Positions 12,750 through 24,066 of a stretch of 64,000 bases of DNA are shown here, one piece after another. This DNA is from Zhengitettix transpicula (taxonomy: Eukaryota > Arthropoda > Insecta > Orthoptera > Tetrigidae). The DNA lies in contig CM073593.1 of assembly GCA_037074705.1 (NCBI GenBank), positions 59,809,501 through 59,873,500 on the forward strand, written 5' to 3'. Under the pieces are notes generated by a model that was not told where the DNA came from, made no database searches, and saw nothing but the letters and a program-made list of their open reading frames with translations. Each line of letters starts with the position of its first letter. The stretch's first letter is position 1. A program made the translations under genes and the position numbers.

Positions 12750-13172
12750 CGTAAAGACTGATAAATTCCAAAATCTGTGTTCGAGTTTCGTATTACACCT
12801 CTTCAAGGACACGCCCGCCTTAGTACACGACTTTAGTAATAGTTAAGTTTAAGATTTATTGAAATACACATTTGTTGTTCAAGACCAAAAAATAAACACA
12901 AGCTGCCGTTGTTAAAAACTTGTCGTTACTTAAATGTTTCCTCTAGTTTCAACCTTAAATTAATTTTTTAACTTTAAATACTGCGAAAAGCGACGTCACT
13001 CCCCTTCTCATGCTCTGAAGTGGTCCTGAACCCGAGTGCGTTCCAGGTAGTAATTCCTACGTTACTCGTAGGTGGCGCACACTTAATTAGATATAATGTG
13101 ACGGTTTTACTTATATATGTTATTTATGCAGATATAGCTACCACCGGGCAAATGCCCAATAATAATCTATCT
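12750..13172. other. Spacer upstream of a Helitron-like copy
   Basis: No gene seen. A perfect GGGCA/TGCCC hairpin lies at about 13145-13156 and a CTCF-like word at 13070-13080. Confidence 0.35.
13070..13080 (+). promoter_or_regulatory. CTCF-like motif AGGTGGCGCAC
   Basis: Shares AGGTGGCGC with the motif at 5492-5502. An isolated short match. Confidence 0.25.
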
Positions 13173-13825
13173 TCTATATAATCAAAAAATTTGTATGTAT
13201 GTATGTATTTACGTTAATCTCTATACAAATTTTAACGCGTGGGCAAAATGCAACAAAATTGGTACACATATTCTTCAAAACATGAGAAACGGTACTGTTC
13301 GGGGAAAGAGTGAGAAACCCCTAGCATAAAGGTGGAAAGAACGTGATCATTAAGTATTAAATTACTGCGCGCCAAGAGACCGTGAATGCACGCGCGCGAG
13401 AAAGAGACGTTACTACGCGACGAACAAAGGAAATACTTCCTTTTTTCGTAAGGAAATAGTTTCATTGAATAAAAAGTATAATTTTATCCAGTAATACTCC
13501 ATCGAATGATTTGTTTACACTGAGAATCTAGCTCAAAGTTTCTTCAATTTAGCCTTTCGTAATGTCAGAAGATTGAGGTACAATTATATCCTGCAATACT
13601 CAAGGAGAATGCTACTCGTAAAGAAATTCTGAGGTATGCATTTTGGGATTGATGCAATAGAGTTCAATGTATTTTATAGCTTTCCACTATGGGTCGAAAG
13701 TATGAATAAAACTTGGAACAGTTGTATTTAGGTTAAATCTCTTCTTGATTAAAGATTAATGTAGAATTAAATACTTTTTTGGGTTTATAGAAATCAATGC
13801 ACGGGCAACGCCGGGCATCCAGGTA
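13173..13825 (+). mobile_element. Helitron-like non-autonomous element, copy 1
   Basis: It begins TCTATATAAT, passes through a GTATGTATTTACGTTAAT block and an AACGCGTG block, and ends near ACGCCGGGCATCCAGGTA. Copy 2 at 16924-17600 has the same order of blocks at similar spacing, so the two are members of one dispersed family about 650-680 bp long. A 5' TC start, a G+C-rich 3' end close to CCCAGCTAG and no terminal inverted repeats fit the Helitron pattern. No Rep/helicase coding remains. Copy 1's own 3' terminus is degenerate (AGGTA instead of CTAG). Confidence 0.55.
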
Positions 13826-13939
13826 TATTTTAATAAATAACAGTGGCACACAAGTTGTAATGAGGCTTCTTCAGATAATAATTCAATTTATGAATATAAA
13901 AGTATATATCTACTACACAGGTGAGCATTAGTAAGACTT

Positions 13940-13966
13940 AGGCACCCAGCTAGTAATCTATATAAT
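13940..13966 (+). mobile_element. Helitron-like 3' end abutting a second 5' end
   Basis: GGCACCCAGCTAG ends at 13953 and is followed by T, the expected Helitron 3' terminus and target base. Four bases after CTAG a new TCTATATAAT start appears at 13957. This looks like a head-to-tail junction of two Helitron-like ends. Confidence 0.45.
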
Positions 13967-15370
13967 AATAATGAATATAAGAAGTATATTTAATTTAGCA
14001 AATAGTGGTCTACAGTGATCATTTTATTTGGCACCCGTGATTATTCGTATCGCTTTTTTCTGTAGAATAAGGATTTTTCCAACCTGGCTCTCCATTCCCC
14101 CATAAGTGTGTACCGTACGATAGTATACTATGAAAATATCCACCATTGTCATAAAGTTTCAAATACAAGTTTTCTTTTGAGAGAGCACTCATTTCCGCAT
14201 AGCTCTGGACACATTATGCTAAACCTTTCCTCATCTGGATTTGTACCCAATCCAAAACACGGTAAGCGTTCTCTTTATGGAGAATATGTATCCAAGGTGG
14301 GAGGAGGAGTCGAGGTGTCGAAGCAGCCAAACGAGTCTCTTCGCTCTCTAGTGGGGGGAAGGAGGTTCTATTTCGGCTCCCGAACCAGTAACGGAGTCGT
14401 TTGGCTGAAAGAGATTCACAAGTCACTAGTCTCATGTGTGGAGAGGCGGGTCGGAGCACCAATCTACATACAGTTACCTTTTCTCGGATCGTTGGAAGCG
14501 ACAGTACAATAAACATGTGGATGAGTTTGTGGGACGTAGGGAAATAACAAAAATAAAATAATTCCTCTACCACTGGACGTGAGTACAATTATAAACTACT
14601 GAGAATGCATCTAATTTCAAATACACCACCCGTTTTATTTATAAGCCATCAGAATCCTTGCGCTGTTTTATATTGAAGTGCGGTACACAAAGGTTCAGTT
14701 CACAGAAGGAGTACGTTCATTTAATTCGTTGTATTCGCATGCAATGAATCAATATAGTTTCCGCTTCACAGTATTCACCACTAAAAAAGGATCAGGGTCA
14801 AGCATTTCGTAGGAAAAACGGGAAAAATAAAAAAAATGTAATGCATCGAAATCTTAGGTTCGAGAAAGGAAACTTTCTAGGTAACCTGAAAAGTAGTGTT
14901 TAAAATTTGGTTTAATTAATATTCAAATTTGGAATCTAGTGAATATTAATTGCCGTAGGCAACAGTCAATCTTTGTCTCCAATTCGTGATGTTTCAAAGC
15001 GGAATATCTAATAACTTTCAAGTCAATCATCATAAATAAGACTAAAAGTAGAGTTCTTTTAGTGTTGCAATGGATTATTTCCCTATGTAAAGTTTAAGCG
15101 TTGTTATTTTCCTAAATTCGTAGTAGCCGATGGAGAGTGTGTTGGGGCGATTTCAGAAAGCATCATCGACGTTGAAGGCTCTAATCACATCGCCGCTAGA
15201 TAATTCAGCAAAATAATTTGTTTTAACACACCAGCCAAACCACAGCCTGCTGATGTGGAATGAATCTTGGTAAGGGGGAATTAATTTATCATCGTTTACG
15301 TATATGAGTTAATCTGGATCTGAAATTTGTTGACAATGTAGAGGTAACATTATTATTTAGATTATTTGGG
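13967..15370. other. No gene called; G+C-raised patch at 14230-14500
   Basis: The patch carries overlapping open frames on both strands, 134 codons (14108-14512, +) and 124 codons (14214-14588, -). Neither has a recognisable domain, and the overlap on opposite strands suggests a low-stop composition rather than coding. The rest is A+T-rich. Confidence 0.35.
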
Positions 15371-15374
15371 TATT

Positions 15375-15785
15375 CAATTATCTTGGAGTAGATAAGTGAG
15401 CAAGAAGAAGTGAAAAAAGGCAAAGAAAAATATAACAGAGAAGCAAAGAAAACAAGAAAGAAAGAGGCTGGTTAAAGAGATGACCTGAAAAATCGTCATG
15501 AAGTTCACAAAAATATGTAGAAACTCCAACGTTTCGAACTTCCTGACGATTTTTCACGTCATCTCTTTAACCTACCTTGTTTCTTGCTCACTGCCTCTCT
15601 CTTTTTTCTTTGTTTTCTTCGCCTGGAGTAAATCTTTACATCTTTTTTCTGATTTTCTAGACGATCTTTCACGCCACCCTTTTAACCTGCCTCCTTCTTT
15701 CTTTCTATTTTTCTTGGCTTTTCTTTTACTCTTTTATTTGACTTTTTCCACTTTTTCTTGTTCACCTATCTACTTCAAGACAATG
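15375..15785. repeat. Purine/pyrimidine-asymmetric inverted repeat with an internal duplication
   Basis: The left arm (about 15375-15525) is purine-rich on the plus strand. The right arm (about 15530-15780) is its pyrimidine-rich complement. The right arm holds two related units (about 15540-15645 and 15655-15780), each with a GATTTTTCACGTCATCTC-type word, so one arm has been duplicated or the other shortened. Near the centre the minus strand reads TTCGAAACGTTGGAG, resembling the GAAACGTT end of the hammerhead-like motifs. The 106-codon open frame at 15498-15818 is a by-product of the pyrimidine run. Confidence 0.75.
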
Positions 15786-16923
15786 AAATACCTGAATAAT
15801 CTATATAATAATGTATGAGTTGAGGACCACAGATGTTCACCTACAAGAAGAAACTTAGCTGTAGTCATAATTCTTAAGCAGTCGTGATAGAGACCGGAGG
15901 GAGGTTATTTATTATTCTCCGGAGTGACTGACAAAGTGTCAGAGACAGTCACGACGTAATGGGCGATGAAAAACCGCAGTCTGAACTCCCCTTCGAACAC
16001 ACCAGGCGTTGCGGACGAATGAAGTGAAATTATAATGAGTATGTCGATGAAGGCAGTAAAATATGAAGTATCATTTTAAATTACTTACATAGTTTCTAAA
16101 ATTTTATGATCTTGCCTATTTGATAAAAAAGTCATATGACCTCATTTAGATATGATTAAGTTATTTTATAAAAGTTAAATTGGGGTTGATATATTGTTGG
16201 AGATATATTGTGATTTACCCCTTGAAGTCATAATTGTTTATTATTTACTCTTTTGTCCCTCTAGTATAGTGTTATCAACACAATCTAAACTTTATAAGGC
16301 AACCTGAACTGTCCATGTCAAGCAAAGCAAATTATGATTCTCTTATATATTATTTTTCTACATTTTGTCTAATCCTTTCTAGGATTACGGGTCATGTTAA
16401 ATTAGGTTCCTTAAAATACGGAATTTCGTATATAGATGTATGTATGTATATATAGACGAGAAAAGAAAGCTACGTTTCAGACAAGTGCCTCCTGTGACGC
16501 TTTTATCTGCGACCCTATGACGTTTTCCAAGAAACAGCGCCAACCCTTATCTGTAGATGATTGTTAGGCAGCGCTCCGGAGTCGTTAACGACTGACATGC
16601 CTCTCCATGTCAACAATCGAGAGCAGACGACAGTCGCTTCAGTGGCAGATGCCATCTGTCGACCGAATTTCACCCTAAATGACTCCAACCTCAAGACATA
16701 AATGCAAGCTAGACTACACTTTACATTCAAAAATCAGCAAATGAATTATATATCTCAACATATTATTATATATATTCGAAGCCCACATTCCATCAAATTA
16801 ACAGATGCCTGTATTTATCGATTTAAAGATGCGTTGTTACTCATAACAGCTAATAAATTATTAATTGTTGAATGATTAATGCACGTGACGTCGCAATTAA
16901 ATTTATTTTTGCCACCTGGATGG
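15786..16923. other. No gene seen; small G+C-raised patch at 16490-16690
   Basis: The patch includes a 71-codon minus-strand open frame (16515-16730) with no recognisable domain. A TCTATATAATAATG word at about 15800 may be another decayed Helitron-like 5' end. Confidence 0.3.
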
Positions 16924-17600
16924 CTATATAATAAAAAAGGATGTATAGTTTGTATGTATTTACGTTAATTTCTATACAAATTTAAACGCGTGAACTGACT
17001 TCAACAAAAGTTGGTACACATATTCTTCAAAATTCAAGAAACGGTACTGTGGATGTGAGAAACCCCTAGCATAAATGTGGAAATAAATATAATTACAAAA
17101 TGTGATCATTTTGTGTTAAATTACTCCGCGTCAATACACGTCACATGACACGCGAGAGACGTTACTACACGACGATACTGCACAAGAAAGTGAATAGTTC
17201 CTTTTCTTCGTAATGAAATAAAGCAGAAATATTTTGATGAATAAAAAGTATAATATTATCGAATGATGATAAAAAACAAATACGAAAAATTATACGATCT
17301 GTGGAAATAATTTTCTTTTAAATGACTTGACTTTTAAATGACTGACATGGGCACGTTCCATGATTGTGCCCAATATTGTATGTACTGGAGGAGACATAGA
17401 ATGATGGTAAAATCAATACCTAATATTTGTTAATCATTATAATTTAATAGATGTTAATCTGCTAAAATCGACGAATTATTTGAAGTGAGATTGTTGAAAA
17501 ATTTTGGTTATATGTGTATAGGTCTATCATTATAATTTTACATATTTGATTATAAATGTGCAAATAATGAGAACCCGTGCAACGCTAGGCACCCAGATAG
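16924..17600 (+). mobile_element. Helitron-like non-autonomous element, copy 2
   Basis: It starts at CTATATAAT, shares the TTGTATGTATTTACGTTAAT, ACGCGTG and GGTACACATATTCTTCAAAA blocks with copy 1, and ends in AACGCTAGGCACCCAGATAG. The 3' end has one change from the CAGCTAG terminus seen at 13953. No coding capacity remains. Divergence from copy 1, including several indels, suggests an old insertion. Confidence 0.55.
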
Positions 17601-18304
17601 TTATTAATAAGTGGGGAGTGATCGATCCATACCAATATTCTTGCAGCCAGAAAACATTCAGCTAACGTCAATAAAAAATAATTATGTGCCTGTATTTGCG
17701 TAATATATAATATAAAAATCAGAAATATACAAAAAGTTAATTTCACATCCACTAAAATCGTTAATTGTGTTCACCTAGAAATTTACTTACTCCAGAACTC
17801 TAGCGTAAAATCAAATTATTATTATGACACACATATTAAGTAATTGACAGAGAATATTGTAACGTTAAAATTAAAACAATTTAGAAATATCTTCGAAATT
17901 ATTTACGAAGGTCGAGTCGTGTTCCTCTTCGGTTGCAAAAATAAATTTTTGAACTTAAAAACGGCTTTAAGAGAAGTTATACGTTTAATGGAGGACTGTA
18001 CATTATTATGACATCAATAAAGCTCAAATAATCATTTCTCTCAACGGTGGATCAAGGTACGTATCCTGCAAATTAAGTTCGTTAAGTACGAATAACTTAG
18101 ATGCGATTATAAATTAATTAATTTTTTTTTGATAATAAGTTTTATTTCTTGTTTCACTTTCATTTATTTTTATTTAAAACCAGAAATTTAGTTTTCAGAT
18201 CGAAATATGGTGAAACTGCCTCTGCGAAAAAATCGTAATTTCTGTTCAAGGTTGGTACCAAATTGTAAAAGAACTGTAATCATGATTTAATTAAGAAAAA
18301 CAGA
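17601..18304. other. A+T-rich DNA, no feature seen
   Basis: No repeat unit, open frame or RNA gene that I can support. Confidence 0.45.
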
Positions 18305-18645
18305 GTTTAAGTGTTGTATACTTGAGATCGGCCATTGAGAGAGAGAAAACAGGTTCTGGCCGCGTGGGTGAGCAAAGGCGTACCACGGACCGATAAATAA
18401 TGGACCCCGGTTCGCACTGATTGGCCGGGCTACAAAATCTGACCGGTTTCCTGTTTCTGGATCAGGTATTCTCTATCGGGAATTCTAGAGGCAGAGAGGG
18501 GAGCGAGCGCAACACAATGGCCGTCCTGCCAGCCAGCAGCTACTGCTCGGGAATCCGATACACAAGTCGACGTAACAGATCGATTCGCTTTGTTCATAAT
18601 CAGAACCATATTATTGAAAAAGACTCTTGCAAAAATTAATTTTCA
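18305..18645. other. G+C-raised island
   Basis: An isolated block of raised G+C with a CCAAT-type word (reverse ATTGG at about 18420) and a 72-codon plus-strand open frame without a recognisable domain. Possibly conserved non-coding DNA. Confidence 0.25.
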
Positions 18646-19790
18646 TTGAAATACATTCCTTAACTAAACAAATTTATTTAGATTTTATTAACGACTTAAA
18701 CAGTAAAACCACAAAAACTCAACTGTTTCTGTGCTTTTCATAGGAATTTAATTAATAACAATATTTTATTATTGATAATTTTTAAGATTCATGATACAAA
18801 AGCAATAAATTTTACTTTCTGATCTCAAGTGTAATTTTCGGATATACTGGCACTTTATTAAAGACATTTCTACAAGCACCGTTGCAATTTGTTTGAAAAA
18901 CAAGCTACACTTACATTAACACAATTATGTAAAATATTTCACCTAAAGGTAAAGGAGGCACTTAAATTTTTGTAGTAAAGGGCAAATTAGTTATAATTTC
19001 ATGTAGTCCAATCCTATAAATAAATTCCGGAACAAACATTCTTTTATGCCATTCTAAAGATGTTAGAAATGAATAAATTATCATTGTAGTTCCCGACTAC
19101 GATTAGATTTTAAAAATATGTACCTTCAATTTTATACAAAATTTTACCAATAAGTCTTCAATAACATAAAAATAGTCTAAATATCAATTACCTAGTTTCA
19201 AACTTGAAATAACGAACTATTTTTATATTTACAGCTCTTATTTTTGATAAAATAAAATATTTCGTCAATGATTAAAATTAATTTGGCTGTGGAAACCAAA
19301 ATATTCTTAAACATTGAAAAAACATTTTTTTTTGTCAAAACATAAGGACTATGACTATAAAAAAGAGTGTTTTATTTAATTTTTTAACAAGAATGTTACC
19401 TTCAATAACGTTATTTTGCCAAGGTTATAAGAACTAAGTATAGAATTTTAATAAGTTAATTATTCAATCATACATACATAGTTAATAAATTATTCTTATT
19501 GTATATGACACTAATTTGAATGCACAAATTTTTTTCTACAGTGTGTAGTGTGTGTAGGTAAGGATTAGGTCTACCTTTTTTCTTTTTTGCGGTAATTTTA
19601 CCGCATTTTTTCATTATCTAGTTTATTTTGGTTTTATATAAAACATTTTTTTTAAGTTTTGAGCCTATTTATACGATTGAGGAAGTATTATCTTCTCGCC
19701 CAAATTGGCAATGGAAATTTTTTTACCTGACCATTAAAATTAGCAAATTGAAATAACCGAGTTTTAAAATGAAAAAAATTACGTCACTCT
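18646..19790. other. A+T-rich DNA, no feature seen
   Basis: Only A+T-rich sequence and short homopolymer runs. A small hairpin, GCGGTAATTTTACCGC, lies at about 19589-19604. Confidence 0.45.
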
Positions 19791-19794
19791 TGAT

Positions 19795-19960
19795 TAAAAC
19801 TTGATTAAAAACCACAAGGACCCACCTGACACCTACTGCAAACATTGTGTTGTTTACAAAATCTCTTGCTCTTATTGTAATTCCTGATATATAGGGCAAA
19901 CAAAACGTTCCTTACGTATCAAGGAAAAGTACCGTTTTATTTTATATACAATCAATTTTT
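19795..19960 (+). pseudogene. Penelope-like element GIY-YIG endonuclease relic
   Basis: Frame 1 from 19813 reads HKDPPDTYC, then VVYKISC at about 19849-19869, then an in-frame TGA at 19885-19887, then YIGQTKRSLR at 19888-19917 and IKEKY. The order KDP - YKI.C - YIGQT.RSL - R.KE is the signature of the C-terminal GIY-YIG endonuclease of Penelope-like retroelements, which nicks target DNA for retrotransposition. The GIY tyrosine (in VVY), the YIG triad and the RSLR arginine are present. Two residues seem missing in the RSL(..)R.KEH segment, and the usual H of KEH is K. With the stop codon this is a dead fragment. No reverse transcriptase domain is visible upstream. Confidence 0.8.
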
Positions 19961-21025
19961 ATGTTTCTAGAACCGTAACAAAATAAACTATCCAGTAATT
20001 CCAGTCTTATGGATTCACAGATATTACATGTGGTGTTCTATTTACGCATTACTTGGCAAGAGAAGACCGCGGTTCGCAATTTACGTGCCACAAAGTCATT
20101 AAAAGCACGAAGTTTGATATACGATTCAAAACAAGTAGGTTATAGACCCATATCTTAGTCTCTCTGACAAGGACCTCACATACGCGTCACACTGCACACA
20201 GTTACTGTGGACGTACGATGCAAATAATAAACCACAACATCATGGATTCTTCATTTTTCTTTGTTACCCGCAGAATCTTAACAAACTTCAACATGCCTAT
20301 ATAAAGCAGTGAAAATCTCAATTTAAGATAAGTATAACTTTATTTTTTTTATGAATTGTATAATTTCTGAGAAACACGCATACGTTATCCATTATTTGTA
20401 TTTAATAAAAATCATTTAGTTTCCAATATCAAGAAGTGAAAGTAGTATAAACTACATGGTTGCGAACGAAGGCGTAAATAGTGAATAAAATCATGGTTTT
20501 GTTGACAAGAGGTTTGAAAATCACGTCAATACGAAATAAAAAAACGGAACTTCAAAAAGCAATAAAATATTTTTCAGATCCGTTTTTTGCCATAAAGATA
20601 TACACAAAATCATTTGGACCTATTTATTAATTAAACATGTTTAAAAATGGTAGATAATATAATAATTTCTAAGTCTTATAAAATCCATTATATTATTTAT
20701 ATTAAATTATATTATCCTTTAACTAAGCAGATATTTGGTGAATTTGTTCTTATAAGCTAAAGAAAAATGTAAATATTTTTTTTAGAAATTGTATTTCGAC
20801 GTATTCAAAAATCCTTAATATACCATTTCAAGTGCAGAGAAAACTTTATGGTCGTTGGCTATGGAAAAAATAAATTTAAGAATTTGCACTAATTAATTTA
20901 TTGTTAACAGCCTCAGATATACGCAATGTTTTAACAAATTGTTTTTACACAATATTTTAATTTAGAAGAATAACTAATGCAAGAGTAATTATCACAGCTA
21001 ATTATATATATAAAAAAACATTTCA
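19961..21025. other. A+T-rich DNA, no feature seen
   Basis: Nothing supported on either strand; a slightly G+C-raised patch lies at 20040-20230. Confidence 0.45.
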
Positions 21026-21358
21026 GTGGAAATTGGAATAGTCGGCCAGCTGCCTCCTAAACTGGTCGAGGCACAGAGAAGGTAATGCTGCGTCCCCACA
21101 GCAAACTCTTCTCCCGCTATCGGAAGGGCGTGGGACAAGTACCCAATGCCCGACCTACCTGATGCAGGTTTTTCTAGGGTTTATCCTGCATTTCTTTACG
21201 CGAATTCGGGTAGGATCCTTAAACTATAGCCCGGGGGCCCTAGTTAACCCTTGGCTACCTTCCTCTACCTTTCCACATCCCCCCCTTTTAAAATCCCTTC
21301 CTATGCTATTAAAGGGGAGTTGTGGATTACCCTCATGTAGCCTGTTACCTAAAAAAAA
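21026..21358 (+). mobile_element. Retroposon family A, 5'-truncated copy
   Basis: Begins mid-element at GGAATAGTCGGCCAGCTGCC and continues through the shared blocks GGGCGTGGGACAAGTACCC, GACCTACCTGATGCAGG and TATGCTATTAAAGGGGAG to CATGTAGCCTGTTACCT and a short A-run. It lacks the roughly 240-bp 5' part seen in the 55-kb copy. A second copy in the same orientation starts about 12 bp later. Confidence 0.85.
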
Positions 21359-21369
21359 GTCTTGCAGAT

Positions 21370-21811
21370 GAACCTCCACAGAGAGGTCTACAGTAGGCTA
21401 CCTTTGGGGATGCCTTCTCCTCTCTCTGGTTTTTTTGAACAAATCATCTCGGCCTATTTCGACAGGTGTATGTTCTCGGTTCACAGACCTTGGGCATACC
21501 GTAAGTTTTCTGTTCCCATTGGAACAGTCGGCCAGCTGCCACCTAAACTGGTAAAGACACGGAGAAGGGAACCCCTCTCTCGCCATCGGAAGTGAGTGGG
21601 ACAAGTAACCAAATCCGACCTACCTGACGCAAGTTTTCTAGATTTTGTCCTGCATCATTTTCGGATAGGATTCTTAAACTACAGCCGAAGGGCCACAGCT
21701 AACCCTTCCTCCACCCTTCCGCATCCCCCCCTTTCAAATCCCTTTCTGTAAGGGATTAAAGGGGAGTTGCCACCACGTGGAGTACCCTCATGTAGCCTGT
21801 TACTCTAAAAA
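21370..21811 (+). mobile_element. Retroposon family A, second tandem copy
   Basis: Carries more of the 5' region than its neighbour (from the GGCTACCTTTGGG block), then the GTCGGCCAGCTGCC core and the ATTAAAGGGGAG / CATGTAGCCTGTTACTCT end with a short A-run. It is more diverged than the first copy, with several deletions in the core. The two copies probably come from independent insertions, the later one into or next to the A-tail of the earlier. Confidence 0.85.
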
Positions 21812-22314
21812 AATTTGCACAACATCAATGCACCCTCACATTTTACAGGAGTTTTTCAACTTTCAGGAGGATTTGATTCTCGGTCGGCGTTATCGTTTAG
21901 CTAACTTGATAAGACAGTGTGTGTTGTGGTGGCGTAGAGGTGACCTATGTGCAGTAAGCGGTGGTGACGGCTGGCAGTGTTGAACTCACAACTAGGAGAA
22001 GACTGATTTTAAAATATTAGTTACAGTAAATGTGGTCGTGGAGGAGGAGACTTTTTCGGCATCTTATGAAATCCCAGATTGAGGACGGAACATTGTGTTC
22101 ATTTTTATGTTCTTTGTTAATCAAGCATTTATGATTAATTTGGTAGTTATCATTCATTTATAATTATATTGAAGTCAGATAAATATAGTAATATGATTGT
22201 CAATATATTCAGATTGCTATATTTTGTCGCGATTCTGTAGATGAATTCAATAAAAAACGCTAGCTTATTAGAAAATTAGAAATTAGAAGATTGGAAAATT
22301 TTATCGAACACAAC
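21812..22314. other. Spacer, no gene seen
   Basis: Slightly G+C-raised around 21880-22050, otherwise A+T-rich. The 68-codon open frame at 21777-21983 overlaps the family A tail and is not convincing. Confidence 0.4.
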
Positions 22315-22463
22315 GTTTCATCCATAATTGCAACCTATCGATTAAACTCGTTATGATTTGTTATATGAAAATTTATATCAACATAGATTTCTAAAGTGTG
22401 GTTTGCACACACATTGCGACCGAAACGTTAATAAATTATAACGAGTTTTCGTGAAATGCACAC

Positions 22464-22493
22464 CTGAAAGGTCCCAATTACGGATGAAACGTT
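22464..22493 (+). ncRNA. Diverged hammerhead-like motif, left arm
   Basis: CTGAAAG, 15 nt, then GAAAC at 22486-22490. The first core block departs from CUGANGA at one position, so it is probably inactive. GTTGTGT follows, as in the other copies. Confidence 0.25.
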
Positions 22494-22616
22494 GTGTTTG
22501 TTAAATTATAATTTTTATAATTAATTTTGTGGCTAACAGGCCGGTGTTTTTCACATTTACTTAAGAAGTAGTCGGGTTAATATAACTGTTGAATCAAATT
22601 CGAAAGAATTTTCGTC

Positions 22617-22765
22617 TTTACATCCAGTTACAACAGCGTTTAACGAGTGACGTTTCGAAGATTAACAGATCTTTCGTCATCTTCCATGCGAAGTGGAGCT
22701 GTTGGTCGTCAAAACGTAGCGTGTTAATCGCTGTTATTCCAGGGTGGAAATCCGAGAACTCTCTC
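22617..22765. mobile_element. Family B unit inside the left arm
   Basis: Contains ACAACAGCG, GACGTTTCGAAGATTAAC, TCGTCATCTTCC, then the partly inverted GTCGTCAAAACG, TTAATCGCTGTT and CCGAGAACTC. This is the two-armed layout seen at 48879-49084 and 59009-59219. Confidence 0.7.
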
Positions 22766-22799
22766 CATATATTTGTATTGTGAATAAATTGTAAAATAA

Positions 22800-23742
22800 G
22801 TTCCAGTGAAGGAATAGTTTTAATTCGACTTCTTTGTAAAATCAATTTTTATTTCTGCAATTATTATTTTTAGTCCACGGCGATAACTTTTCTTGAAGTA
22901 ACGTTGAACCAATACGTGTAATTCCACTATATTTTTGTTTTTTACGATTCGTAAGTCGTCCTCATAATATATAAAAAAAATATTGCCAATTTATCTGTTT
23001 CCATTGAAGTAACATTTGTCCTGTATAGCATTATGAAAGTGATGAAGTCCCTACTCGTAATAACGAGAACTGATTCGAGAAGAAGTCAGCATATAACAAG
23101 GTCTTTACGACGCGTGCTTATTGCATCCGCTTAACGAAGGACGAGTGTCTGCTTTTAAACGGCGCAAGTTGTCAATGTAATATGCCAGGAAGCGATGAAC
23201 GTTCGCGTCGTAAAAGAAGAGTTTATTTTCCGAGGCACAGCACTCATGGTAATTGGACGCGATCCCAGAGTTTGCCATTGTTGCTGTCCGGCGAGTATGT
23301 GGCTTGACGGTAACAACGTCGAAGATTACCGTGAAAAGGAACGCGTGGGCGGCCTTTGTGCTGCCACTCTATTATTGAGGGTTTATTTGCGTCCACCCCT
23401 CGGCACGTCGTGTATCAGAGGTCCCTAACAGCCATTAGCATTCCTCGGATGGCAGGACGCGGTGTGAAATACGTCGCACAGAGGAGAGGACCCAAACTCC
23501 CGTCCGCACACAATAACTCCTCGTGCCTTGAAACTGGAACTGCCAGCTAATAGCTTAAAGTCCCCACACATTAATGCCACCATTAATTTTTTTGACGCAG
23601 TATTTCAAGTTGATGACATGCTAATACGTGTACCTACGTGGACACGCGTAAATTTTACTTATAACAGTTTCAAAATTAAATTTTTATAAAATTCAGTCTT
23701 TAAGTAGAATATTTACTGTATATCTGTTCTGCACGCTGAAAA
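22800..23742. other. Spacer between inverted arms, with a G+C-raised island at 23030-23580
   Basis: The island is compositionally unlike the A+T-rich arms. It contains short plus-strand open frames (23195-23428, 23356-23550) without recognisable domains. It may be ordinary host DNA trapped between two inverted insertions. Confidence 0.35.
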
Positions 23743-23780
23743 TTATTTTACAATTTATTCACAATACAAATATATGGAGA

Positions 23781-23925
23781 GAGAGTTCTCGGAATAACAC
23801 GCGACGTTTTGACGACCAACAGCTCCACTTCACATGGAAGATGACGAAAGTTCTGTTAATCTTCGAAACGTCGCTCGTTAATCGCTGTTGTAACCGGTTG
23901 GAAAGCCGAAAATTCTTTTGAATTT
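23781..23925. mobile_element. Family B unit inside the right arm
   Basis: Reverse-complement partner of 22617-22765: GTTCTCGG, CGACGTTTTGACGACC, GAAGATGACGAAAG, CTTCGAAACGTCG and TTAATCGCTGTTG in order. Confidence 0.7.
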
Positions 23926-24035
23926 CATTTAACATTTATATTAACCCGAATACTTCTTAAATAAATATGAAAAACACCGGCCTGTTAGCCACAAAATTTA
24001 TTATAAAATTTTAAAAATTATAATTTAACAACCGT

Positions 24036-24066
24036 AACGTTTCATCCATAAATGGGACCTTTTCAG
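24036..24066 (-). ncRNA. Diverged hammerhead-like motif, right arm
   Basis: Minus strand: CTGAAAA, a 16-nt spacer, then GAAACGTT. It is the inverted partner of 22464-22493, with a changed first core block. Confidence 0.25.

Noticed and set aside
14108..14588. 134- and 124-codon frames overlapping on opposite strands
   Set aside because: Both follow from a G+C-raised, stop-poor patch; no domain and no splice signals.
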